This document shows, one piece after another, positions 1-9,525 of a DNA stretch of 64,000 nucleotides. The notes below the pieces were generated by a model, which saw only the letters and a list, made by a program, of their open reading frames with translations, made no database searches and had not been told where the DNA came from. The DNA comes from Prorocentrum cordatum (lineage: Eukaryota; Sar; Dinophyceae; Prorocentrales; Prorocentraceae): positions 82,244-146,243 of the forward strand of contig CAUYUJ010020730.1 of assembly GCA_963575745.1 (NCBI GenBank), in the 5' to 3' direction. Position numbers and translations under genes: made by a program. The first letter of the stretch is position 1, and each line of letters starts with the position of its first letter.

Positions 1-150
1 CCACCACCACCGTCATTAAGTTGGAGGGGGGGGTCCTCCTCCTCCTCCTCCTCCTCCTCCTCCTCTTCGTCTTTTTCCTCCTCTTCGTCTTTTTCCTCCT
101 CCTTCTCCACCTCCTTCCCCCCTCCAACTTATGGTGGTGGTGGTGGTGGA
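1..150. repeat. CTC-rich microsatellite enclosed by inverted repeat arms
   Basis: Positions 1-33 (CCACCACCACC, then AAGTTGGAGGGGGG) are nearly the reverse complement of 116-150 (CCCCCCTCCAACTT, then GGTGGTGG). The loop between them is a pure pyrimidine CTC/CTT tract. It would fold into a long stem-loop. No gene is seen here. Confidence 0.7.
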
Positions 151-384
151 AGGAAACAGGCCCATCATGGGCTTTGCCCCGCCCCTGTTACTCCCCCCCG
201 AGAGCCGCAAACCAGAGCTCAACTTCTGGAAAAGGGTCGCTCCCGCGTCTCGTCGGTCCACGTTCGGGCGCTCCTCGGGCCTCCGCGCCCAGGCCGACCT
301 CCGGGCAGCGGTCCCTCCAGGCCCAGAACGTCGCCTGAAGCTGCATCTCCGAGGGACATTGGATGTCCCGTCGTGCCGCTATTC

Positions 385-478
385 GCGTCGACTTCATGTC
401 GAACGTCGGGTCCACGTCGAACCCACGTCGAGTCCGCGTCGAATCCACACCGAATCCTCGTCGGCACCCCGTCGGACA
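385..478. repeat. Short degenerate GTCGAA minisatellite
   Basis: A unit of about 12 bp built on CGTCGAA(C/T)CC repeats about seven times with substitutions. It lies just downstream of the last macro-domain exon found on the minus strand. Confidence 0.5.
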
Positions 479-541
479 CAAAAAAAGACCACAATTCGCG
501 GGACAGACAAGATCCCCCGAAGATGCAAAGGAGAATGTCGC

Positions 542-574
542 CGTGTCCCAGAAGCGCAGCTCCACGTAAGTTGG
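542..574 (-). CDS. Macro-domain gene, exon 6 (C-terminal strand)
   Basis: After an AG at 576-575 the frame reads PTYVELRFWDT, which fits the last beta strand of macro domains (usual form VEFVLFD). The acceptor is followed by C rather than the G seen at the other four junctions, so this exon is the least certain. A GC donor may follow at 541. The 3' exon was not found and may lie beyond the window edge. Confidence 0.5.
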
Positions 575-617
575 CTGCGCGCACAAGGGGGAGGGGGGCG
601 GGGCGAGTGGGTGGCTT

Positions 618-835
618 CCTTCTAAGAAGGCGGAGGCTCTTTTCAAAGAAGGAAGGGCCCGGGGGCCCTCTTAGAAGGGTCCAAGAGCTTCTGGGAAGGC
701 TCCCCAGAAGCCGGCGCGGCTCCCCGGAAGGATTCTCGGGAGGCCCAAGGACTCACGAGAGGGCCCCCCCCCGTCCCAGAATGCCACCCCGCCTCCTGCG
801 GGGGCCCCCCCCCCCCCCCCCCCTCCCTGCCTTCT
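618..835. repeat. Dispersed CTTCT-AGAAG palindrome block, copy 1
   Basis: A cluster of short palindromes such as CTTCTAAGAAGG and CTTAGAAGGG within GGGCCC-rich sequence, ending in poly-C. Related blocks lie at 2700, 7330, 39320 and 43820. Confidence 0.45.
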
Positions 836-1090
836 GAGACCCCCAGGAGGGCCTCCAAGAACCTCGGAGGAAGGCGACTTGAGACGACGGCGGCTCACAG
901 TCGGCCACCAGACCCCTCCTGGGGCCCCAGCGCACCAGCTTTCCGAGCCGTGTCCAGCCGTGGCGACGAGGGGGGGGGCCCGACGGCCAACTGCCGCTGT
1001 CTCAACTTGCCGTCCTCTTAGAACCCCCCCCCGCTCAGACCCTCTGAGGATAAAGGGAAATAAAAACAGCACAAACATCAATGTTCGACG

Positions 1091-1215
1091 GTCCGCGCGG
1101 ATTTCTTGGATCCGCGCTGGATTCCCCTTCCCGGAGCGCGGAGCGCGCCAGGGGCGGCGCCGGAGGCGCCACCAGTGGGGACCGGCGCAGAGTCCGAGAA
1201 ATCTGCGCGGAGCTC
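1091..1215. repeat. Inverted-repeat element, family V
   Basis: The left end CCGCGCGGATTTCTTGGA is matched by an inverted right end (on the minus strand CCGCGCAGATTTCTCGGA), giving arms of about 30 bp. The core contains GCGCCGGAGGCGCC. A diverged relative lies at 51018-51140 and a half copy near 4390-4440. It sits in intron 5 of the macro-domain gene and looks like a non-autonomous, MITE-like element. Confidence 0.5.
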
Positions 1216-1350
1216 CGAAAGTTTGTGTGTTACGGCGTGATTTCTTCTTTTGTACTGAGGTGGCCCGATGCATCGGACCCCATCTGGGAGGCCTAGCCTG
1301 GACCCCCCATGTCCGTCTGAGAAGGCCCCCGCCCCCCGCCCCCCTGGTGT

Positions 1351-1450
1351 CATCGCTCGGAGGTCCGTTCCCCGTGCATGTGTCGATGTCGTGCGTGTTC
1401 CTATTGCTTCGCGACGTGATCCAAGATGCTCCTCGAGTCCCCGCCGAGAA
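1351..1450 (+). mobile_element. MITE-like family I, copy lacking its right end
   Basis: It starts CATCGCTCGGAGGTCC and continues through ATGTCGTGCGTG and GATCCAAGATGCTCCTCGA as in the three full copies (18621, 20105, 40622), but the right terminal inverted repeat is absent. Confidence 0.5.
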
Positions 1451-1534
1451 GCACTGCTGCGAGGCGGGACTTAATGACGCCCGTGGAACCGACGTCCTCG
1501 GACCGCGGCGGGCGGTGGATATATGGATGTGGGT

Positions 1535-1637
1535 ATGGATATGTATATATATATATATATATATATATGTATCGATCTGTATATATATATGTATCTATCT
1601 ATATATCTATATCTATATCTCTATATATATATATCGT

Positions 1638-1702
<65 letters not shown>

Positions 1703-1862
1703 ATATAGATCTATACATCTTTCTATCTATATATCTATATTTATATATATGTATATATAACTATATATATAGCTAGCTATCTATATATCTATCCATCTAT
1801 ATAAATATATCTATCTATCGATCTATCTATCTATCTATCTATCTATCTATATATATATATAC
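1535..1862. repeat. TA and TATC microsatellite
   Basis: A mix of (TA)n, (TATC)n and (TATATC)n of about 330 bp. It is the only long AT-rich tract in the first 17 kb. Confidence 0.9.
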
Positions 1863-2042
1863 ATATTGGGGCCGAGGGGGGTGCGAAGCTATCCATACCC
1901 GCCGCCTGCCGAAGGCCCCGAAGCTCGATCCCCCAGGCGGTGGTCCTGGATCGAACGCCCCGCCTCGGCGAGGCACGCGCCCGAGCGCTGCCGCGCCCCC
2001 CGCGCCGCCACCCCCCCCGGTGCGCGCCGCCGTGGAGGGCAC

Positions 2043-2144
2043 CGCGGCGTCCTCGCCGACCGCCCGGAGCGCCACCTCGGCCGCCTCCCGCACGGGGTAG
2101 CCCCGGCAGCCGCAGCCGATCGCCGGGCAGGCGAGCGACTGCAC
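2043..2144 (-). CDS. Macro-domain gene, exon 5
   Basis: 34 codons, phase 0 at both ends. It begins VQSLACPAIGCGCRGYP and runs through REAAEVALRAVGEDAA. This is the SIAFPAISTGxYGYP...AAxIA segment of macro domains. The acceptor is AGAG|GTGCAG and the donor GCG|GTGCCC. Third positions are almost all G or C. Confidence 0.75.
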
Positions 2145-2159
2145 CTCTGGGCGGCGTGC

Positions 2160-2340
2160 CCAGGTCGAGGGCGCGCGAACATGGATTAGCGAACATGGAC
2201 TAGGGATCCATGGATTGGCGAGGGCGCGCGAACATGGATTAGGGATCCATGGATTAGGGCCCAGGTCGAGGGCGCGCGAACATGGATTAGCGATCCACTG
2301 ATTTTGGGCGCGCGGTCGCCAAATCCATGGATCAGGGGAG
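2160..2340. repeat. About 50-bp tandem repeat with GCGCGCGAACATGGATTAG
   Basis: Three imperfect copies of GGTCGAGGGCGCGCGAACATGG followed by GATTAG and GATCCATGG. No coding signal was seen. Confidence 0.6.
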
Positions 2341-2344
2341 GTGC

Positions 2345-2700
2345 CCTCCCCAAAATGCGGCCGGTGCCGCCTCGCTCGGCGGTGGAAATCCGCGATTTCC
2401 CATGGAAGCGGGACCCGTCGCTAATCCACGCCCCCTTGATGCATGTTTGCGATCGCCTGAAGAGGGGGAAGCGAGAAGGACAAGGACCGACCACGAAGCT
2501 GAAAACGAGTTGGCACTTGGAACGAAAACCGAAACGAAGCCCAACGATTTGAACGGACGTTTCAACCGAAGCAAGCCCTAAACGAGACAAACAACGAAAC
2601 GAGGCGATCAAAACAAAACGAGCAACGGAAGAACACGACACTGAAAAACGAAACGAATGGCAAACCAAAGGCCCACACCAAGCCCAACTGCGGTGTGGTC
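2345..2700. other. No gene seen; A-rich GAAACGAA patch
   Basis: Within intron 4 of the macro-domain gene. The stretch 2515-2660 is rich in degenerate GAAACGA and AACGAGAC words. No exon or RNA gene is supported. Confidence 0.4.
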
Positions 2701-2875
2701 GGCCCTTGGAGAAGGAGCAGACCTTCTCAAAGGGCTGCGGGGCTTCTCAGAAGCCCTCGAGCCTTCTGAGCTGTTGGCCCATGTCTTCGGGGAAGGCTCA
2801 GAAAACTTCTCAGGAGGCCCGAGGCATCCCGAGCCTTCCAGGAAGGCCTGCCCCTTCTCACTTTCCCCCCAGGCT
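2700..2875. repeat. Dispersed CTTCT-AGAAG palindrome block, copy 2
   Basis: Contains CTTCTCAAAGG, CTTCTCAGAAG and CTTCTCAGGAGG, and ends CCCCTTCTCACTTTCCCCCC before CGCCG. Copies at 39320 and 43820 end in the same way. Confidence 0.5.
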
Positions 2876-2889
2876 CGCCGCTGCACCTC

Positions 2890-2953
2890 TGCCGTCGTCG
2901 AACGACGTTGCCGTCGTCGTCGCCGCTGCTGCCGCCGCCGCCACCACCGCCGC

Positions 2954-2994
<41 letters not shown>

Positions 2995-3038
2995 TCGTCG
3001 TCGTCGTCGCCGTCGTCGTCGCCGCCGCCGCCGCTGCG

Positions 3039-3083
<45 letters not shown>

Positions 3084-3087
3084 CGAC

Positions 3088-3171
<84 letters not shown>

Positions 3172-3172
3172 C
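2890..3172. repeat. (GTC)n and (GCC)n microsatellite
   Basis: About 280 bp of GTC/GCC/GCT trinucleotides. Long open frames here in several registers (Arg, Val, Ser or Asp runs) are artefacts of the repeat. Confidence 0.9.
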
Positions 3173-3330
3173 GAGGCCGTCGGTGCTCGGATGCTTCTGG
3201 GCGCTTCAGGAAGCTCTCGTCGTCACGGCCAGAGGAGGCCCGAAGCTCTGGTCGGTGGACCTCGGGGGCCGCGGGTCCGAGGGACCGACGTTGAGACGAT
3301 CCACGGCCGGGAACTTTTGCTTCACGTGTC

Positions 3331-3486
3331 GGGGGTTGCTGCAGGTGCTTCTGGCCCACGGTGCCCCCAGCTTCTCGCGCAATTCTGGCGCACCTGGGGC
3401 CCTCTGGGCCTCGTGAGGGGTGCCTGGGGAGCCTCCCAAGCAATGCTGGGGGGACCTTGGGACAGGGGCACTTCCAGCAACACCCG
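3331..3486. mobile_element. MITE-like family III, copy 1
   Basis: About 156 bp. The left end GTTGCTGCAGGTGCTTCTGG is the near reverse complement of the right end, which on the minus strand reads GTTGCTGGAAGTGCCCCTG. A second copy of about the same length lies at 21584-21740. No coding capacity. Confidence 0.55.
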
Positions 3487-3651
3487 AACGTGTCGCGGCG
3501 GCAGCCCCGGCGACACGCTACCCCTTGCGAGCGGACAGCGCGCCGCTCCGCTCCGCGGGGCGGGAGGCTCGGAAATGCTCGAGACGTTGATGCTCGGGGA
3601 GGGGGAAGTGGACAACGTGCCGCGCCCGCCGAAGCGTGGTGGACCAAGATT

Positions 3652-3843
3652 TGAGTATCGTTTTGACCGATCCCCATCCCCAGCGGCGTGGTCTGAGCCC
3701 CACTGGTCGATTTACCCTCCCAAAATGGGGATATAGGTCGTTCCCTTCGGGTTTCGAGCGGTGCATCCCCAACTTGGGTGATAAGTTGGTGGGGGTCTCG
3801 AAGGGGATGGGGATGGGGATGGGGATGGGATAAACGATACTGA
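3652..3843. mobile_element. MITE-like family II, copy 1
   Basis: About 192 bp. The left end AGTATCGTTTTGACCGATCC and the right end (minus strand AGTATCGTTTATCCCATCC) form terminal inverted repeats with (ATCCCC)n just inside. The second copy at 7082-7271 has the same ends and length. Confidence 0.65.
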
Positions 3844-4913
3844 AGATTGGCGGCGTGACACGCCGTCCAAAAGTTCCCGACCCTAAGCAGGCCTGCAGCG
3901 CTTCGACATCAAGCGAAGAGCTGCTTCACCGCTCCTGGCGGCCTGCGTCGGGCGTCGGTTCTGTCGGGCTCCGCGGAGCCCTCGGGCCAAACGTTCGAGG
4001 CGAAGGGCCACCCTAACCACCAGCATCTTCCTCACCCTCTCCCTCCTCCCCCTTCTCCTCCTTATATTCCTTCTTCCCCCGACCATCAGAATCCTGTCCG
4101 TCAGTCCGTCCTCCTCTCTCTCATCTTCCTCATCTTTTCCTCCTCGTCCTCCTCACCTCTGACACCCCTCCACAATACGGAGTCATAACGGAAGGAGCAC
4201 CGCACTTCGTCGGCACATGCCGCACGGCCTGTACAATCGACCCCTGTATCTGTCCTGAGATACGTTCTGGCAGGACATTCGGGACGGATCCAGCTGTGGC
4301 GACGGGGGCGCGCCAGGCTCAGAAAGGCGCAGAAATATAATTGTCGATGCCCTTTGCGATGCTGTGGGGCCAGACAGCTACAAGAACACAGACTTCAGGA
4401 TTTCCGCTCGGATCTATTGGGTCGGCGCTGGACCCCAGTCGCTGGGATCAACAACCCTCACGCTTGCTGTCCTGATTCGAGATTCTTTTTCCCCAGAGAT
4501 CAGAAGCCGTGAATCTTTTCACACAAATAAATATACACAAAAAACAAGATTCCTCATATATGTTCTGGGTTTTTGTCTTCCCCCCCCTTCCCATATTTCC
4601 CCATATTTTCTGGGGAATCGTCTATGATTGTTGTCTGTGTGTGTTTCCCTCCTGAATCTTTCGTTTCATCCTGAGCCGCTTTTGACGCTCCTGGGGCCGG
4701 CGAGAGCGACACACCTCCGCGCTGATTTCTGCTAAGACACTTAATTACCCAGCCCCGCGGTGACCCCATCAGGCCGAGCGCAACGTTGACCCCATCTTCC
4801 TGCGCCAACTTTCGAGCCGGACCGATCTGTGCGGATCCCAGGGCCCGAGGCCCGGCAAGAAAAAAAAACGCCCGCTGCGAAGAAGCTGCAGCGCCAAGAT
4901 CTGAGCGTTCGAC
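3844..4913. other. No gene seen
   Basis: Mixed sequence inside intron 4 of the macro-domain gene. It holds a pyrimidine-rich patch (4035-4160), a half copy of inverted-repeat family V (about 4390-4440) and no exon-like GC3 segment. Confidence 0.4.
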
Positions 4914-5160
4914 CTCCTCCTCCTCCTCCGGCCTCCTCCTCCTCCTCCTCCTCCTCCTCCTCCTCCTCCTCCGGCCTCCTCCTCCTCCTCCACCGGCCTC
5001 TTCCTCCTCCTCCGGCCTCCTCCGGCCTCCTCTGGCCTCCTCCTCCTCTTCATCCACCTCCACTTCCTCTTCCTCCTCCTCCTCCGGCCTCCTCCTCTGG
5101 CCTCCTCCTCCGGCCTCCTCCTCCTCCTCCTCCTCCTCCTCCTCCTCCTCCTCCTCCTCT
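4914..5160. repeat. (CTC)n microsatellite
   Basis: Interrupted CTC/CCG/TTC repeats. It abuts macro-domain exon 4; the minus-strand frame would run from the exon into poly-Glu if the intron were retained. Confidence 0.9.
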
Positions 5161-5177
5161 GAGGGCCCGAAGGGCAC

Positions 5178-5372
5178 CCCCAGCTCGGCCGCCGTCCGCA
5201 ACAGCTCGGCGTAGCTGCGCCGCAGCAGCTCCGCCGCCTCCGGCGCCTCCACGAAGTCCGCCGCCTGCGAGGCTGGCAGCGGTCGCGGGTCGCGGCCAGC
5301 GGGATGCGACGGCACGGCGGTGTGGAGGACGTGCTGGGCGTCCAGGCGGGGCCCCGCCGGCGTGGCGAGCAC
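5178..5372 (-). CDS. Macro-domain gene, exon 4
   Basis: Exactly 65 codons, phase 0 at both ends. It begins VLATPAGPRLDAQHVLHTAV, matching the T-x-G...YVIHTVGP segment of macro domains. It has a Pro/Ala-rich loop and ends EAAELLRRSYAELLRTAAEL-G, the helix just before the PAIS strand. The acceptor is GAGAG|GTGCTC and the donor GGG|GTGCCC. Third positions are over 90 percent G or C by eye. Confidence 0.75.
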
Positions 5373-5387
5373 CTCTCGGGCTGGGCT

Positions 5388-5520
5388 TCAACAACAAGAC
5401 GAGGCCAGGACGAGGATCAAATCGGGTGACATCGAGAACCTCTGAGATCCGGCAGCTCTGGAGTATGTCTCGGGCGCCGCGGCTCTGGAACGGATTCTCT
5501 ACGTCCTAGCCCCGCTCGGA
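5388..5520 (+). repeat. Dispersed repeat R, copy 1
   Basis: Shares the ordered words CCAGGACGAGG, ATCAAATCGGGT, ATCGAGAA..CTCTGAG, GATGTCTCGGGCG-like and GTCCTAGCCCCG with 40060-40180 and 40395-40600. No coding signal. Confidence 0.5.
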
Positions 5521-6700
5521 GGGCGCGTTATGGGGGGGCGATAAGTGGGAGGGGCAGCGAGGACTGGAGAGAAGGGGCCCTTGTGGACCCCTAAAAGGGG
5601 CCCTTGAGGGCCCCAAAGGGAGCCTTGAGGAACCAAAAAGAGCACCTTTCTCCCCCCCTCCATTTATCGGTGAAGGCCTGGGCCTGATGCTGAGGGCATT
5701 CTGGTTACCTTGCATGCGCATCTATATTGCAGTTCACACCTGCTCACGCACCGTCTGGTGCAAGGCGTACTTGACTTGACTTGCTTTATGGCCCCCCATG
5801 AATTCGCGCCCAACTCGCCCGAAAGGCCCTCGCATCCGGGCGTGGGCCCCGGCCGGCCCGTCCAACTACTGACGTGGGTCATATGAGAACCCCTGGGGAT
5901 TTTCCACGTTCCCACCCCTGGGCGCTCTCGGGCTGGTGTGGCGAACGCGTCCCGATGGGGGGAGTCAACCTTTTTTTGTTTGACGGAGAACTTGGGGTCG
6001 CCAAATCCAGCGCCCGCGCAGAAAAGACGCTCATGACTGGTTCCCTCGCCTGATGCTGACAGGTCGACGAAGCGCCACAGGATTGGACAAGGGCGGGGTC
6101 AGCAGAGGGGGGTGGGGACAGCGAGTCAGCTCGCGCAACCAGTTCTCCCAGCGCCTCCCGGCGCCGATGAAACCAGCGTGCAGCAGATTTCATGAGACTC
6201 CCCCTTTCCCAATCCCCGCTCCCCCCCCCCGCGTTAACTTCCTCGTCGGTAAAAACGCGATGAGGATACGTCGTGGATGCATTGTGGATGCGTCGTTGGC
6301 ACCGTTCGGAATGCGCTGTGGATGCGTCGGGCATGTCGTTGGCACCCCTGGGTTTGACCTGTCCTCCGTGCTTACCGGGGAGAGCCTAAGCTCCTGGAGG
6401 TGCCCTCTGACGTGAGGATGCCGTCCCCATCAGGCTTCGCGGCACCCACCCCCCCGCCTGGGCGACGAAAAAAAACGGGCCTTGCGCGAGATGACGTAGC
6501 GGCCATACGCAGCCGCTTACGCGGGCCGCCAGCGCAGCGCGCTGAGGGCGCTTAGGCGCGACTTTCTTGCGCGGTTCACTCAGGCGCGAATGTCAGCGCA
6601 GTCCACCCCATGTCCTTCCGTCGCTCACCTCGAGGGTGCAGGCTGATGGCCCTGGGCCACTAGGGACGCGGGCAGGGCTTCACGATGGCCAGGGAGGCTG
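5521..6700. other. No gene seen
   Basis: Contains GGGCCCTTGAGG repeats (5570-5640) and GTGGATGCGTCG words (6260-6330). No exon, RNA gene or element could be supported. It is part of the 13-kb intron 3 of the macro-domain gene. Confidence 0.4.
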
Positions 6701-6702
6701 AT

Positions 6703-6960
6703 GAGGGGAGGAGGAGGAGGAGGAGGAGGAGGAGGAGGAGGAGGAGGAGGAGGAGGAGGAGGAGGAGGAGGAGGAGGAGGAGGAGGAAGAGGAGGAGGAG
6801 GAGGAGGAGGAGAACCAATGACAGAGCACACACAAGAACGCCCAGAAGCAGGGGGGTAAGACCAGAGGCGGGCAAGCGGTGCGGCCCGGAAAGGTGTGGT
6901 GCGATGCGACATTGTAATTTGGCGACGTCGTCGTCTTCCTCTTCGTCGTCGTCGTCGTCG
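6703..6960. repeat. (GGA)n tract and short (GTC)n tract
   Basis: (GGA)n covers 6708-6810 and a GTC/TTC tract 6926-6960. Frames through them are low-complexity artefacts. Confidence 0.9.
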
Positions 6961-7081
6961 AAGGGCCCTCCGCGGGCTCGCGCGCACTCGCCCGCGCGCC
7001 ACTGGGCCGCTGCCCCGTGCGACCTGCCCACGCGTTCTTAGGAAGGGATCTCTCTGTACAACCACCGCCCGCATCGGAAGC

Positions 7082-7271
7082 TGAGCATCGTTTATCCGAT
7101 CCCCATCCCCGGCGGCGTGGCCTGGGCCCCACTGGCCGATTTACCCCCCTAGGTGGGGATATAGGCAGTTCCATTCGGGTTTCGAGGGGTGTATCCCCAG
7201 CTGGGGGTGTAATTTGATGGGGGTCTCGAAGGGGATGCGGATGGGGATGGGGGTCGGTTAAACGATACTGA
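7082..7271. mobile_element. MITE-like family II, copy 2
   Basis: Same ends as the copy at 3652 (GCATCGTTTATCCGATCCCC at left, GGTTAAACGATACTGA at right) and the same internal words: GGCGGCGTGG, CCCCACTGG, GATTTACCC, GGGGATATAGG, TCGGGTTTCGAG. Confidence 0.65.
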
Positions 7272-7329
7272 GAGCGGACTGCCGCAAAAACACAACCCAG
7301 ACCCGGCGGCGCGCCCAGCGGGGAAGCGA

Positions 7330-7515
7330 GGGGGGGGGCGGGCCCCTTCGGTCGGCTCGGAAGGCCTCGGGCCTTCTAAGAAGTCCCCCGCACCTCCCCC
7401 GAAGATGTAGACAACTCCTCAGCAGGCCCGGGGGGGGCTTCTGCGAAGCCCCGCCGCCGTCTGAGAAGGCCTTGTCCCTCTCCCTTGCCCCCCCCCCCCC
7501 GGGGAGCGCCGCCGA
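7330..7515. repeat. Dispersed CTTCT-AGAAG palindrome block, copy 3
   Basis: CCTTCTAAGAAG, CTTCTGCGAAG and TCTGAGAAGG followed by a pyrimidine tract and GCGCCG. Confidence 0.45.
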
Positions 7516-7544
7516 CAGACCCCAGACCACGCCGCTCACTGGCC

Positions 7545-7605
7545 TTAAGTCGGGCGCGTCCCCCTACAGGCGGATTTTGGACGAAAAATAAAAGATACTC
7601 AAATT
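7545..7605 (+). repeat. Short dispersed repeat shared with 51165-51215
   Basis: AAGTCGGGCGCGTCCCC, then TACAGG, then ATTTTGGACGAA also occurs at 51165-51215 with few changes. Confidence 0.45.
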
Positions 7606-7779
7606 ATTCACTGCGTGGAGCTCCCCATATGTGCATCTACTCGCATGGACCTGTCCGCCGTGAATGTCTAGGCGCAAGAGCTTTCGAATATTAACGGGCT
7701 TCAGTTGTGACGGTCTGGACATCAATCTAACTGCGAATGAATTGGAGTGTGAATGAGCCTCAGTAGTACGAGCGCGTCT

Positions 7780-8450
7780 CTGTGCATGAGCCTGGGGCCT
7801 CCTGGGGCCTCCTGAAACCTACTGGGGCTTCCTGGGGTCTCCAGGAGCCTCTTGGGACCTCCTGGGACCTCCTAGGAAGGTTTCGTGCCCCAGGGGAGGC
7901 GCAATCTATAGCAACAGACGTACATAAAGCATTGCGGATTAGAGCCACAGGAGAAGGGCAATATATAGGAACACGCGTAAAACACCAAGGACTCGTGCCC
8001 CAGGAGAGGCCCAATACATAGGAACATGAGTAAAACATTTAGGATTGTGTACACAGGAGAAGGACCATCTATAGAAACATACGTAGAACATCAAAGAATC
8101 GTGCTCCAGGTGAGGCCCAATCGATAGGAGCATACGTAAAACACATGGGATTGGAGCCACTCCTGTTGCCTTCTGAGGCCTCCTGCTCCTGGGGCCTCTC
8201 GGGGCCTCCTGTTGCCTTCCGAGGCCTCCTGGCGCTTCCTGTTGTCTCCTGGGGTCTCCTGTGGTTTCCTGAGGCCTTCTGGAGCTTCCTGGGGCCTCCT
8301 GGAGCCTCTTGGGACATCCTGTGGCCTCTTGAGTCTTTCTGTGGCCTCCTGATGCCTCCTGGGACCTCATGTGGTCTCCTGGAGCCTCCTGGAGCCTGTT
8401 GGAGCCTCCTGTGGCATCCTGAGAAGAATCTGCGCCCACGAGCCTGGCCA
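7780..8450. repeat. Two adjoining degenerate minisatellites
   Basis: 7880-8160 holds about five copies of a unit near 59 bp (CCCCAGGAGAGG, CAATCTATAGGAAC, GTAAAACA). The flanks 7786-7875 and 8160-8430 are degenerate CCTCCTGGGGCCTCCTG units of about 20 bp. Confidence 0.6.
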
Positions 8451-8505
8451 CCAAAACTAGCAAACCGATCGAGACATCCTCAAAATCTGGCCCACCTGGG
8501 GGGTG

Positions 8506-9266
8506 AAAATGAGCGCCTCGCTCGAGACATCCTCCAAATCTGCTCCGAAAGCGAAGGATGTTGGGCACAGAAACAGGCAAACCGCCTGAGACATCCCCAC
8601 AAAATGGCCGCGAACGAGCCCGTGCAACCACCCCTGGCGGCTCCCCTTAGGGGTGCTGAAATGAGCGCCTCGCTCGAGACATCCTCCAAATCTGCTCCGA
8701 AAGCGAAGGATGTTGGGCACAGAAACAGGCAAACCGCCTGAGACATCCCCACAAAATGGCCGCGAACGAGCCCGTGCAACCACCCCTGGCGGCTCCCCTT
8801 AGGGGTGCTGAAATGAGCGCCTCGCTCGAGACATCCTCCAAATCTGCTCCGAAAGCGAAGGATGTTGGGCACAGAAACAGGCAAACCGCCTGAGACATCC
8901 CCACAAAATGGCCGCGAACGAGCCCGTGCAACCACCCCTGGCGGCTCCCCTTAGGGGTGCTGAAATGAGCGCCTCGCTCGAGACATCCTCCAAATCTGCT
9001 CCGAAAGCGAAGGATGTTGGGCACAGAAACAGGCAAACCGCCTGAGACATCCCCACAAAATGGCCGCGAACGAGCCCGTGCAACCACCCCTGGCGGCTCC
9101 CCTTAGGGGTGCTGAAATGAGCGCCTCGCTCGAGACATCCTCCAAATCTGCTCCGAAAGCGAAGGATGTTGGGCACAGAAACAGGCAAACCGCCTGAGAC
9201 ATCCCCACAAAATGGCCGCGAACGAGCCCGTGCAACCACCCCTGGCGGCTCCCCTTAGGGGTGCTG
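8506..9266. repeat. 152-bp satellite, five near-identical copies
   Basis: The unit starts GAAATGAGCGCCTCGCTCGA; copies begin near 8506 and at 8658, 8810, 8962 and 9114, exactly 152 bp apart. The near identity implies recent amplification. Open frames across it simply repeat the same peptide and are not supported as genes. Confidence 0.9.
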
Positions 9267-9525
9267 AGTATGAGTAAGTCTGTGTATGAGTAAGTCTGTG
9301 TATGTGTACGTCTGGGTATGACTAATACTGTGTATGAGTAAGTCTGTGTATGAGTAAGTCTGTATATGAGTATGTCTGAGTGTGAGTAAGTCTGAGTATG
9401 AGTAGGTCTGAGTATGAGTAAGTCTGAGTATGAGTAAGTCTGTGTATGAGCAAGTCTGAGTATGTCCGACAGGAGGGGAGGAGAAAAGAGGAGGAGGAAG
9501 GAGGAGGAGGAGGAGTAGGAGGCGT
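9267..9525. repeat. (GTATGAGTAAGTCTGA)n minisatellite, then a GGA tract
   Basis: Units of 12-18 bp (GTCTGAGTATGAGTAA and variants) run to about 9470, followed by a short GGA/AAG tract. Confidence 0.8.

Noticed and set aside
2657-3736. 359-codon plus-strand ORF and its minus-strand partner
   Set aside because: Mostly (GTC)n, flanked by a palindrome block and two MITE-like elements; no gene-like segment.
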